Below, one piece after another: positions 1-6,779 of a stretch of DNA of 9,547 nucleotides. Position numbers and translations under genes: made by a program. Numbering within the stretch: the stretch's first letter is position 1; each line of letters opens with the position of its first letter. Below the pieces are notes generated by a model. The model was given only the letters and a program-made list of their open reading frames with translations. It was not told the DNA's origin and searched no databases. The stretch lies in NCBI GenBank assembly GCA_947176285.1, contig CAMWQF010000093.1, forward strand, positions 1 to 9,547, written 5' to 3'. The DNA is from an uncultured Porphyromonadaceae bacterium (lineage in GTDB: Bacteria; Bacteroidota; Bacteroidia; Bacteroidales; Muribaculaceae).

Positions 1-16
1 CAAGTAAGTTTTGTAA

Positions 17-48
17 TTTTGTAAATTTTGAATTCGTAAGTAAGTTTA
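17..48 (+). promoter_or_regulatory. Possible Bacteroidetes-type promoter for the AsmA-like gene
   Basis: A TTTTG at 17-21 is followed 19 bases later by TAAGTTTA at 41-48, close to the Bacteroidetes -33 (TTTG) / -7 (TAnnTTTG) pair, though the last base of the -7 box differs. This would start transcription about 20-25 bases before the ATG at 78. A second, exact TAnnTTTG match lies at 14-21, but its -33 box would fall outside the window. The 10-base string AAGTAAGTTT occurs at 2-11 and again at 38-47, so the -7-like box lies in a short direct repeat. The DNA is very AT-rich and chance matches are likely. Confidence 0.3.
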
Positions 49-77
49 AACAACTTCTGTAATTGTGAAAATGAGTT

Positions 78-3000
78 ATGGACGAGAGCGAGAGTAAGAG
101 CGAAGACAAGAAAAGAAATCTTTTCGTAAAGATACTTAAGGTGTGTGGCTGGACAGTCTTTTCTGTTATAGCAATCGGCTGCATCTTACTATTTTGTGCT
201 GTAAAATTCATTGATTCTGACCGTCTTGCCCCGATGATTGAAGAAGCGGCAAACGACTATGTCGACGGGCATGTAAAGATTGGAAAACTCAAACTTGGTT
301 TTCATCCGCATTTCCCCATCCTCGGGGTGGAAGTTGAAGATCTTTCAATTATATCTCATGCCTTCGATTCATTGTCTTCTCAACAAAAAGGTTTGCTCCC
401 TAATTATGCAGATTCCCTTCTTACTCTTGACTATTTCGCAGGATCATTGAATATAAAACGTCTGCTCGTCGATAATGAATTGTCAATTCACAATGTAGTT
501 TTGCGAGGATTGGGTGTCAATCTTGTCATTGCTCATGACGGGAAAGCAAATTATGACATCATTACTATTCCTGCTGACACTACCGAATCAAAATCTGAAC
601 TTCCAGGCATCCGCCTTGATCGAATAGCGCTTGAACGCCCAAAGGAAATACGATTCTACAATGCTGCGGATTCTACATCAGCCTCTGTCTTGTTGCTGAC
701 AGATGCTGCCGTTGATGGAAGAGAACAACCTACCTATCGTCTTAAGATCAATGGTAATGTCACCTCTCCTAAAGCCACCCTGGTTACAAATCTTGAGCAA
801 ATAAACTTTGGCGTTAATGGAAAAGTATATTGGAATCCCCAAAATCCGGAACTTGTGGCTGTTGATAAAATGGAGTTGCGTGGGGCTTTCATCAATGCCA
901 TCGCGACAGCCGAATTCGATCTGAAAAATGATCCGGTTATAAAAAAACTCAATGTAGATCTAAAACCGGTTGCCATTACCGATCTGCTGTCATTGCTTCC
1001 CGATTCTATCCGGCAGCAACATCGGCTCTACTCCCCATTCTTTACTACAAATGCTGCGGTGAAGGGGAAATTTGAATTATTAAGCCCCATGAATCTTGCA
1101 ACGGATACTTTGCCTACCGCCCGCATAGAATTGTCAATGCCACCGTCATTTATGAGATATGGCAATGCAAAACTTCATGACATTGCATTTGATGTAACTC
1201 TGAATACAGTCACAAATCTTCCCGACCGGACGGTAGTGGACCTTCAGCGCTTTTCTGTTGCCGGTCCCGGGACAGGTCTGAGGGTATCTGCCCTTATTGC
1301 AACTCCTATATCAGATCCATCGTTTGATGTAAAAGTGTCCGGTAATTTGGATTTCGTTGACCTCCCTCCGATAATAAAGGAAAAGATTTCCGGTTATCTT
1401 GCCGGGAAAATTTCGGCAGATGTTCAGGCAAAAGGAAGCCTTTCGATGTTTGATGTCAAGCATCTGCAAAGTCTTGTGGCTGATGGCTCTGTGACTGCCA
1501 AAAATATCTATTTCTTGACCGCCGACACAAGCAAAATGGTGGAGATCGGGAAAGCCAAGATTGATTTTGATTCTAATCGTATTGTCAATGATCTTCCTCT
1601 GCTCAATGCTAAATTGGCAGTAGATACTGCCACCATTCTTGTCAGTGGTGTAGATTTGGCATTGGGCTCGATTAGTTTGAATGCCTCATCAAGAATGCCG
1701 ATAGTTGGTGATTTGAAAGTGGGGCGTTTCAATATCATTGCCCTAAAGGACAGCGCAGGTGCGCGTATTCGTAAAATTGGAGGAAAAGTTAAACTGAGAG
1801 AGGTGAAAAATGCAGGTAAGATACCTGAAATATCAGCCGATCTCCTTATAGGGAAAGTGTCGGCAGGCACGCTCTCCGACAGGGTGCTTTTATCTGATAC
1901 AAAGGTCAAAGCATCTCTCTTGAAAATGTTGTCTAAATCTGTCAAGACAAAAATTGAAAAGAAAAAAGTGGTATCTCGTCGTGAAATGTCATATATACCC
2001 CCGAAAAAGGTTTATAAATATGTCTATGAATCGCGTCTGCATAGAAAGCGTATTCGTAGGGTATATAGCGATGTGGATGCTGAAGATGAGGAGATTTTGG
2101 TATGGAATCTTACTGAGCAGTTCAGCCGGTTTCTAAACGGATGGAAATTGAAAGGATCGGTCAATACCCAAAATGCCCATCTCTTGACGCCATTTTTCCC
2201 TCTCCGTAATAGAATTTCAACAGTAGATTTGAAATTCAACAATGATACGGTCAATATTTCTAATATAGCGCTGCGTGCAGGAATGTCAGATCTTGCCATA
2301 TCCGGACTTGTGACAAATGTCCGCCGGGCAATGACTGCCAAGACTGACAATGATCTTAAGGTTAACTTCTCTTTGCTTAGTGACACAATTGATATCAACG
2401 AGTTATCGGCTACTGTTTTCACCGGTGCTTCTTATGCTTCCGACAAGCGTCATGGCAAAGTCCGCAAGTTGGCTACTGACGATGACAAGTCGTTGCAAGC
2501 CCGACTCGATGCCCTATCCAAAAAAGGACCCGGGCGCTCTTCTCCAATTCTCATCCCTGTAAATGTAGATGCGCAAGTTAAGATTAAGGCGAATCATTTG
2601 CTATATAGCGATTTCGATTTGCAGAATATGGGGGCCGATCTTCTGGTTTATGATGGTGCTGTCAACCTTCACAATATGAAAGCCGATTCTGATGCCGGCG
2701 ACATCACCGTCTCTGCTCTTTATTCTGCACCAAAGATTGAAAACATGCATCTTGGATTTGGTTTGGAAGTCAATGACTTTAATATAGCGAAATTTGTCAG
2801 CCTTGTGCCTGCTATAGACTCTATTACACCATTGATGCATGACTTCTCCGGCACCATTGGCGCGGATATTGCTGCCACCTGCCGTATTGATTCCGGTATG
2901 AATATTTCTCTTCCAAGTCTTAATGCTGCCATAAGGATTTCCGGCGACAATTTGGCATTTATCGATCCTAAGAAATATCGCACTCTGGGTAAATGGCTCG

Positions 3001-3470
3001 GATTTAAAGATAAATCTGACAATACTATCCATAAACTTAACGTGGAGATGACCGTTGAGGATGGGTTGTTGCGTGTGTATCCTTTTGCTTTCAATATCGA
3101 CCGTTACCGTTTGGGTGTCTATGGCTCCAACAATATGGATATGGATTTTGACTATCACCTCTCAGTGTTGAAATCTCCGATTCCGTTTAAATTTGGAGTT
3201 ACTATCAAGGGGAATCCGAAGAAATTCAAAGTGAAATTTGGCGGTGCAAGATTTAATGAAAATACGGTGATTGAGAGTACTGATATAGTCAATTCTGCCC
3301 GTATAAATCTTATAGATCAGATTGAAAGCGTATTCAAGCGGGGTGTGCAGAAATCTCGCTTTGCCAAATTGCAAGTGCAGCTTCCGGCTGGCATAGAGCC
3401 ACTGCCTGATTCCGATCTAAGCCCAGCCGATTCGCTCCGTCTGGTCAATGAAGGACTCCTCCAACCATAA
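78..3470 (+). CDS. AsmA-family envelope protein
   Basis: This 1130-residue protein looks like a large AsmA/YhdP/TamB-type protein. Family members are anchored in the inner membrane and span the periplasm as long beta-rich grooves linked to outer-membrane lipid homeostasis; that role is family knowledge, not shown here. A charged cytoplasmic start (residues 1-18, KKR at 11-13) precedes one hydrophobic helix at about 23-42. The typical AsmA opening follows (FIDSDRLAPMIEEAANDYVDG, in part, at 44-64, then KIGKLKLGFHPHFP at 67-80). The body is repeated amphipathic beta strands. The C-terminal part (about 945-1060) carries the family's closing region, with GDNLAFIDPKKYRTLGKWLG at 956-975 and PFKFGVTIKGNPKKFKVKFG at 1036-1055. 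A strongly basic stretch at about 618-661, followed by an acidic patch (665-672), interrupts the beta pattern. The start at 78 is the first in-frame ATG before the anchor; there is no Shine-Dalgarno sequence. The gene appears monocistronic, since a promoter box precedes the next gene. The family is fairly certain, the exact cargo unknown. Confidence 0.85.
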   Translation: MDESESKSEDKKRNLFVKILKVCGWTVFSVIAIGCILLFCAVKFIDSDRLAPMIEEAANDYVDGHVKIGKLKLGFHPHFPILGVEVEDLSIISHAFDSLSSQQKGLLPNYADSLLTLDYFAGSLNIKRLLVDNELSIHNVVLRGLGVNLVIAHDGKANYDIITIPADTTESKSELPGIRLDRIALERPKEIRFYNAADSTSASVLLLTDAAVDGREQPTYRLKINGNVTSPKATLVTNLEQINFGVNGKVYWNPQNPELVAVDKMELRGAFINAIATAEFDLKNDPVIKKLNVDLKPVAITDLLSLLPDSIRQQHRLYSPFFTTNAAVKGKFELLSPMNLATDTLPTARIELSMPPSFMRYGNAKLHDIAFDVTLNTVTNLPDRTVVDLQRFSVAGPGTGLRVSALIATPISDPSFDVKVSGNLDFVDLPPIIKEKISGYLAGKISADVQAKGSLSMFDVKHLQSLVADGSVTAKNIYFLTADTSKMVEIGKAKIDFDSNRIVNDLPLLNAKLAVDTATILVSGVDLALGSISLNASSRMPIVGDLKVGRFNIIALKDSAGARIRKIGGKVKLREVKNAGKIPEISADLLIGKVSAGTLSDRVLLSDTKVKASLLKMLSKSVKTKIEKKKVVSRREMSYIPPKKVYKYVYESRLHRKRIRRVYSDVDAEDEEILVWNLTEQFSRFLNGWKLKGSVNTQNAHLLTPFFPLRNRISTVDLKFNNDTVNISNIALRAGMSDLAISGLVTNVRRAMTAKTDNDLKVNFSLLSDTIDINELSATVFTGASYASDKRHGKVRKLATDDDKSLQARLDALSKKGPGRSSPILIPVNVDAQVKIKANHLLYSDFDLQNMGADLLVYDGAVNLHNMKADSDAGDITVSALYSAPKIENMHLGFGLEVNDFNIAKFVSLVPAIDSITPLMHDFSGTIGADIAATCRIDSGMNISLPSLNAAIRISGDNLAFIDPKKYRTLGKWLGFKDKSDNTIHKLNVEMTVEDGLLRVYPFAFNIDRYRLGVYGSNNMDMDFDYHLSVLKSPIPFKFGVTIKGNPKKFKVKFGGARFNENTVIESTDIVNSARINLIDQIESVFKRGVQKSRFAKLQVQLPAGIEPLPDSDLSPADSLRLVNEGLLQP

Positions 3471-3529
3471 ATCTAATCCTTGTCATGCAAAAAATACTAC
3501 AAATCTTATTATAATTCAAAAAAAATCAT

Positions 3530-3537
3530 TAATTTTG
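3530..3537 (+). promoter_or_regulatory. TAnnTTTG -7 promoter box of the dehydrogenase operon
   Basis: TAATTTTG exactly matches the Bacteroidetes -7 consensus TAnnTTTG. It lies 64 bases before the ATG at 3602, giving a predicted start near 3544 and a leader of roughly 55-60 bases. A convincing TTTG -33 box is missing at the expected distance (around 3505-3510 the sequence reads CTTATT). The spacer 3471-3601 also holds no obvious terminator for the preceding AsmA-like gene. A small GCAT/ATGC inverted repeat (3537-3540 with 3544-3547) sits at the predicted start; its meaning is unclear. Confidence 0.5.
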
Positions 3538-3601
3538 CATAGCATGCGTTAATAGCGCGAACAACCTGACTTATTTGAACTAAACCTAAATATTTAAGAC
3601 A

Positions 3602-4396
3602 ATGGTTAATTTCTCACTTGAGGGCAAAGTTGCCCTCGTCACCGGAGCCGCTTATGGCATCGGATTGGCTATTGCTCAAGCTTTTGCTGAAGCTGGCGCA
3701 AAGATTGTTTTCAATTGTTCCCGTCAAGAGACTGTAGATCGCGGCTTGAAGGCTTACAAGGAACTTGGAATTGATGCTAAGGGCTACCTCTGCGATGTGA
3801 CCGACGAAGCTGCTGTAAAGGCTATGGTTGCTGATATAGAGGCTAATGTTGGCACTATCGATATTCTTGTCAATAATGCCGGTATCATCAAGAGAATCCC
3901 TATGGAAGAAATGGACGTCAATGACTTCCGTCGTGTAGTAGACGTTGACCTAATCGCTCCTTACATCTGCGCAAAAGCCGTAATCCCCGGAATGATTAAG
4001 AAAGGTCATGGTAAGATCATAAATGTTTGCTCCATGATGTCTGAACTTGGAAGAGAAACAGTTTCAGCATATGCTGCTGCTAAGGGTGGTCTTAAGATGC
4101 TCACTAAGAATATTTGCTCTGAATATGGCGAAGCCAACATTCAATGTAATGGCATTGGCCCGGGCTATATCGCTACTGACCAGACTGCTCCTCTGCGCGA
4201 GATTCAGCCCGACGGTTCTCGTCATCCTTTCGATCAGTTTATCATTTCTAAGACTCCTGCAGGACGCTGGGGTACTCCCGAAGACTTGATGGGACCGGCA
4301 GTTTTCCTCGCTTCTGACGCATCAAATTTCGTAAATGGACATATCCTATACGTGGATGGTGGTATCCTCGCATATATCGGAAAGCAACCCAAATAA
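3602..4396 (+). CDS. Gluconate 5-dehydrogenase / KduD-like short-chain dehydrogenase
   Basis: This 264-residue classical short-chain dehydrogenase is complete and of usual length. The NAD(P)-binding TGAAYGIG motif is at 14-21, NNAG at 91-94, and the catalytic set is Ser144, Tyr157 and Lys161 (YAAAK). The position often held by the structural Asn reads Asp116 (VVDVDL). From memory it closely resembles streptococcal gluconate 5-dehydrogenase, including Arg98 after NNAGIIK, SMMSELGRETVSAYAAAKGG at 144-163, and the end NGHILYVDGGILAYIGKQP. Gluconate 5-dehydrogenase interconverts D-gluconate and 5-keto-D-gluconate. Close relatives (KduD, DhuD) instead reduce 3-deoxy-D-glycero-2,5-hexodiulosonate to 2-keto-3-deoxygluconate in pectin or glycosaminoglycan breakdown. 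Sequence alone does not decide between these. The pectate lyase in the window makes the KduD/DhuD role attractive. It is cytoplasmic and the first gene of an operon; its stop overlaps the next start. A TAnnTTTG box lies 64 bases upstream. Confidence 0.85.
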   Translation: MVNFSLEGKVALVTGAAYGIGLAIAQAFAEAGAKIVFNCSRQETVDRGLKAYKELGIDAKGYLCDVTDEAAVKAMVADIEANVGTIDILVNNAGIIKRIPMEEMDVNDFRRVVDVDLIAPYICAKAVIPGMIKKGHGKIINVCSMMSELGRETVSAYAAAKGGLKMLTKNICSEYGEANIQCNGIGPGYIATDQTAPLREIQPDGSRHPFDQFIISKTPAGRWGTPEDLMGPAVFLASDASNFVNGHILYVDGGILAYIGKQPK

Positions 4397-4398
4397 TG
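4394..4398 (+). other. TAATG stop/start overlap coupling two genes
   Basis: The TAA stop of the dehydrogenase (4394-4396) and the ATG of the GltD-like gene (4396-4398) share base 4396. This suggests one transcript and translation re-initiation, so the two proteins are probably made together. No Shine-Dalgarno sequence precedes the second start, which fits dependence on upstream translation. Confidence 0.8.
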
Positions 4399-5706
4399 AA
4401 CGAAGAATTTAAAGAAGTATCTGAAAGCTACACTCTTCCTCAGGCCATAAAGGAAGCACAGAGATGTCTTCACTGCAAAGTGCCGGGGTGTAAGAAAGGG
4501 TGCCCTATTAGCAACGACATCCCTGATTGGATAGGAGAACTTGCCCATGGCAACTTCGGCAACGCGATTGAGATAATCCACAATCGCAGCAATCTTCCTG
4601 CTGTATGCGGACGCGTGTGCGCCCACGAACGTCAATGTGAGGGTAATTGTGTCCTTGCTAAGAAAGGTGAGGCTATCCATATTGGCAAACTCGAGCGCTT
4701 CGTGGCAGACTTCGATAGTGAAGCCGGATGGAGTCATGAGAATATCCCGGAGAAGACTCGCGGTAGGGTAGCGGTTATCGGTTCCGGTCCTGCCGGATTG
4801 ACTATTGCCGGCGACCTTTCCCGCCAAGGATTCCATGTCGAAATCTTTGAAATGGGTATTGAGCCGGGTGGAGTATTGACTTTCGGTATTCCTGAGTATC
4901 GCCTTCCGAAGGAAGTGGTGAAACGTGAGATCAAGAAAATCGAGAACCTTGGTGTAAAAATCCATCTGCGCACCACTATTGGTCAGAACTATACGATCGA
5001 TCGTCTTTTTGAAGATGGTTTTGATGCAATATTCATGGGCACCGGCACCAACCGCCCAAAGACGCTTTCGATTGAAGGTGGCACTCATCCCGGTGTTCGG
5101 CAGGCTGTATGGTTCTTGCGCCGTGTGAGTCTTTACAATCAGGGATTCATTGCCAAGGAAGAAGTCGTTATCGGAGAAGGCGACAAGATTGCGGTAATTG
5201 GTTGCGGCAACACTGCAATGGATGCTGCCCGGTCAGCTCTCCGCATGGGTGCATCGGAAGTGTCTGTGATCTATCACCGAGACATTACTACTATGTCTGC
5301 TCTTCGTGCTGAATACGATGAAGCTGTGGAAGAGGGTGTGAAATTCCTTTGGAATACAAATGTCAAGAAGGTTAATGGTGCGGAGGGCTTACGCCTACAC
5401 TCCATTATCATAGAACAAGATGGTGTAGAAAAGGAAATGCCTGTCGACCGTGTCATCATGGCAGTTGGATCCGCTCCGGCATCCCGCATCGTAGACTCTA
5501 CTGAAGGTATTGAAGTCGACGACAAAGGATATGTGCTGACAAGGGAAACTCCTTACGGCATGACCACTAGAAAAGGTGTCTTTGCCGGTGGTGATGTTAC
5601 TAACCGTCCTGCAACCGTAGTTCACGCTATGCAAGACGCCAAACTTGTGGCTGAAAGCATTGCCAAATATGTTGATGCTATAAAGCTGATAGAAGCAATC
5701 AGTTAA
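4396..5706 (+). CDS. GltD-like FAD/NAD(P)H iron-sulfur oxidoreductase
   Basis: This 436-residue protein has the fold of the glutamate synthase small subunit. Two N-terminal cysteine groups fit [4Fe-4S] binding: Cys24, 27, 32, 36 and Cys71, 75, 81, 85. The FAD-binding GSGPAG is at 129-134 with EPGG at 156-159, a NAD(P)-binding GCGNTAMD at 269-276, and the C-terminal flavin motif GVFAGGDVTNRPATVVHAMQ at 394-413. All key residues look intact. It lacks the glutaminase and FMN/synthase domains of the large subunit, and no gltB is nearby, so it cannot make glutamate alone. Relatives move electrons between NAD(P)H and iron-sulfur partners (GltD, NfnB/SudA-type subunits, the N-terminal part of dihydropyrimidine dehydrogenase). 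Automatic pipelines would probably call it glutamate synthase small subunit. It is translationally coupled to the sugar-acid dehydrogenase, which suggests shared redox metabolism, but its true electron partner is unknown. A strong terminator follows. Confidence 0.85.
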   Translation: MNEEFKEVSESYTLPQAIKEAQRCLHCKVPGCKKGCPISNDIPDWIGELAHGNFGNAIEIIHNRSNLPAVCGRVCAHERQCEGNCVLAKKGEAIHIGKLERFVADFDSEAGWSHENIPEKTRGRVAVIGSGPAGLTIAGDLSRQGFHVEIFEMGIEPGGVLTFGIPEYRLPKEVVKREIKKIENLGVKIHLRTTIGQNYTIDRLFEDGFDAIFMGTGTNRPKTLSIEGGTHPGVRQAVWFLRRVSLYNQGFIAKEEVVIGEGDKIAVIGCGNTAMDAARSALRMGASEVSVIYHRDITTMSALRAEYDEAVEEGVKFLWNTNVKKVNGAEGLRLHSIIIEQDGVEKEMPVDRVIMAVGSAPASRIVDSTEGIEVDDKGYVLTRETPYGMTTRKGVFAGGDVTNRPATVVHAMQDAKLVAESIAKYVDAIKLIEAIS

Positions 5707-5726
5707 TCTCTAAAAATAATCAGACT

Positions 5727-5762
5727 AAAAAATCCGCCCGGGTTCCTCCGAGCGGATTTTTT
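5727..5762. terminator. Bidirectional intrinsic terminator between converging operons
   Basis: AAAAAATCCGC (5727-5737) pairs perfectly with GCGGATTTTTT (5752-5762): an 11-base stem with a 14-base loop, ending in a T-run on either strand. It lies 21 bases after the GltD-like stop. It lies 107 bases beyond the WYL gene's stop on the other strand, so it can end both convergent transcripts. Confidence 0.85.
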
Positions 5763-5827
5763 ATCATCTTAGTATTTGGTCAATTTAAAAGTATAATATC
5801 ATAAAAGTATTATTATCTGGTCTTCCG

Positions 5828-5868
5828 AGATTCATAATTGTACATTATGAATTATGCATTATGAATTA
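5828..5868. repeat. AT-rich direct and inverted repeat cluster
   Basis: The 12-mer CATTATGAATTA occurs at 5843-5854 and again at 5857-5868, separated by two bases. Upstream, ATTCATAAT (5830-5838) is the exact reverse complement of ATTATGAAT (5844-5852), giving a 9-base hairpin with a 5-base loop. The cluster ends directly at the WYL gene's stop. A 14-base part (AATTATGCATTATG, 5850-5863) recurs at 9527-9540. Similar AT-rich strings are, from memory, frequent in Bacteroidales intergenic DNA. It may be a terminator-like hairpin, a dispersed-repeat remnant or simple low-complexity drift. The rest of the 5763-5827 spacer shows nothing I recognise. Confidence 0.6.
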
Positions 5869-5869
5869 A

Positions 5870-6760
5870 CTATTTATAGTTATCCAGCGTCTCCTTAAGC
5901 CTATTGAGCAGCATCATCTGCAATTCTCGAGGGGCTATCACCGTCACATCAGGTCCCATTGCCATAAGTTCGCTGATCAACTCATAATTTATCTTCAATC
6001 GATACTTGAAAATAGAATAGAAATCATGGATCTCTTCCTCCTGAGTATGATGAAGCGGAAGTGCCCTCAGATATTTGGCACGCGTGGTCGTTGTCTGAAT
6101 GATTACTTCCCGGATAGGGGCTTTCGACGTAGTTACACCCACTATATTGCCAAAGTATTTGTTGATGTTTATTCCGAGTGGCATGACAAACTTTTCGCCT
6201 GTGAGTTCCATCTCAGTGACGCGGTCTAAAGCATACGTGCGCAGTGTCCTGCCATCTTTTGCTCCAAACATATACCACCTCTGCTTATATAGTTTCAGGA
6301 AATATGGGGAGAAAAGGATGCCTACCTCCGGGCGCGTACGTGAAAATCCTGAATAGGTAAACACGATGTTGATACCGTCGTGCATCGCTTCTGCTACCAT
6401 AGGGAGATATTCCCTGGCAGAGGGAATATCTTCCATTACTATTCGATCAGAATAAGTTCCAAGTTTCTGTATCGTGCTAATTGCAGCAGAACTGTTTAGA
6501 GTCATGTCGGTGAGTTGCTTTGCCGATATCGACCCATTGGATTCTATACGGTATGAACCGTCAGGATCGCAGACTATCTCAATGCCGAAGGTTTCCTCAA
6601 TGCCCCGCCGATATTTATAGAATGTTCGGTCGGCAAGGGGATTTCCGTCAGAAAAACTCGAATTTATCCACAACTCATTGAGCCTGGCTTTCGAGAGTTT
6701 CTTGTATTTTAAGATTGTGTCTACAATCCAAAGATAGCGTGCGATTTTATCTTTTGCCAT
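5870..6760 (-). CDS. WYL-domain transcriptional regulator
   Basis: This 296-residue protein has the usual three-part layout of DeoR/YafY-type WYL regulators. An N-terminal winged-helix-like DNA-binding region covers about 1-75 (RTFYKYRRGIEETFGIEI at 45-62, typical of the recognition helix and wing). A WYL domain spans about 118-190, with the signature reading Trp162-Tyr163-Met164 (QRWYMFG) and RTYALDRV at 174-181. A C-terminal WCX-like region spans about 197-296. WYL domains sense small ligands or nucleic acids and change DNA binding; the ligand here cannot be predicted. The Met in place of Leu is a mild variation. The ATG is the first after the lyase stop, 19 bases away, with no Shine-Dalgarno sequence, so it is probably co-transcribed downstream of the pectate lyase and may control it. 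Relatives also regulate defence islands and DNA-damage responses, but no such genes are seen here. Confidence 0.85.
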   Translation of the reverse strand: MAKDKIARYLWIVDTILKYKKLSKARLNELWINSSFSDGNPLADRTFYKYRRGIEETFGIEIVCDPDGSYRIESNGSISAKQLTDMTLNSSAAISTIQKLGTYSDRIVMEDIPSAREYLPMVAEAMHDGINIVFTYSGFSRTRPEVGILFSPYFLKLYKQRWYMFGAKDGRTLRTYALDRVTEMELTGEKFVMPLGININKYFGNIVGVTTSKAPIREVIIQTTTTRAKYLRALPLHHTQEEEIHDFYSIFKYRLKINYELISELMAMGPDVTVIAPRELQMMLLNRLKETLDNYK

Positions 6761-6779
6761 TGGCTTTGCTCAGACTTGT

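Noticed and set aside
71..97. A short 8-codon open frame starting at the ATG at 71, overlapping the AsmA-like start in another frame
   Set aside because: It is too short to judge. An upstream ATG in AT-rich leader DNA is expected by chance, and nothing shows it is translated.
2601..3158. A 185-codon open frame on the - strand inside the AsmA-like gene
   Set aside because: It lies fully antisense to the conserved C-terminal region of the AsmA-like protein, overlaps another - strand frame, and has no recognisable features.
3471..3601. Riboswitch or structured leader before the dehydrogenase
   Set aside because: The predicted leader is only about 55-60 bases, AT-rich, with no stable paired elements beyond a 4-base stem.
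4234..5088. A 284-codon open frame on the - strand across the end of the dehydrogenase and start of the GltD-like gene
   Set aside because: It is antisense to two genes with intact, recognisable motifs. Its translation shows no familiar domain and a composition typical of a shadow frame.
4396..5706. Annotation as a functional glutamate synthase small subunit (gltD)
   Set aside because: No large subunit is adjacent and the gene is coupled to a sugar-acid dehydrogenase instead. The family is kept but the specific function is not claimed.
5828..5868. CRISPR-like or transposon-end reading of the AT-rich repeat cluster
   Set aside because: There are only two direct copies with a 2-base gap, no spacers, no cas genes, no transposase and no target-site duplication that I can identify.
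5870..6760. WYL regulator as a sign of a phage-defence island
   Set aside because: WYL proteins often control defence systems, but every neighbour here is metabolic or envelope-related; no nuclease, methylase, reverse transcriptase or toxin gene is present.
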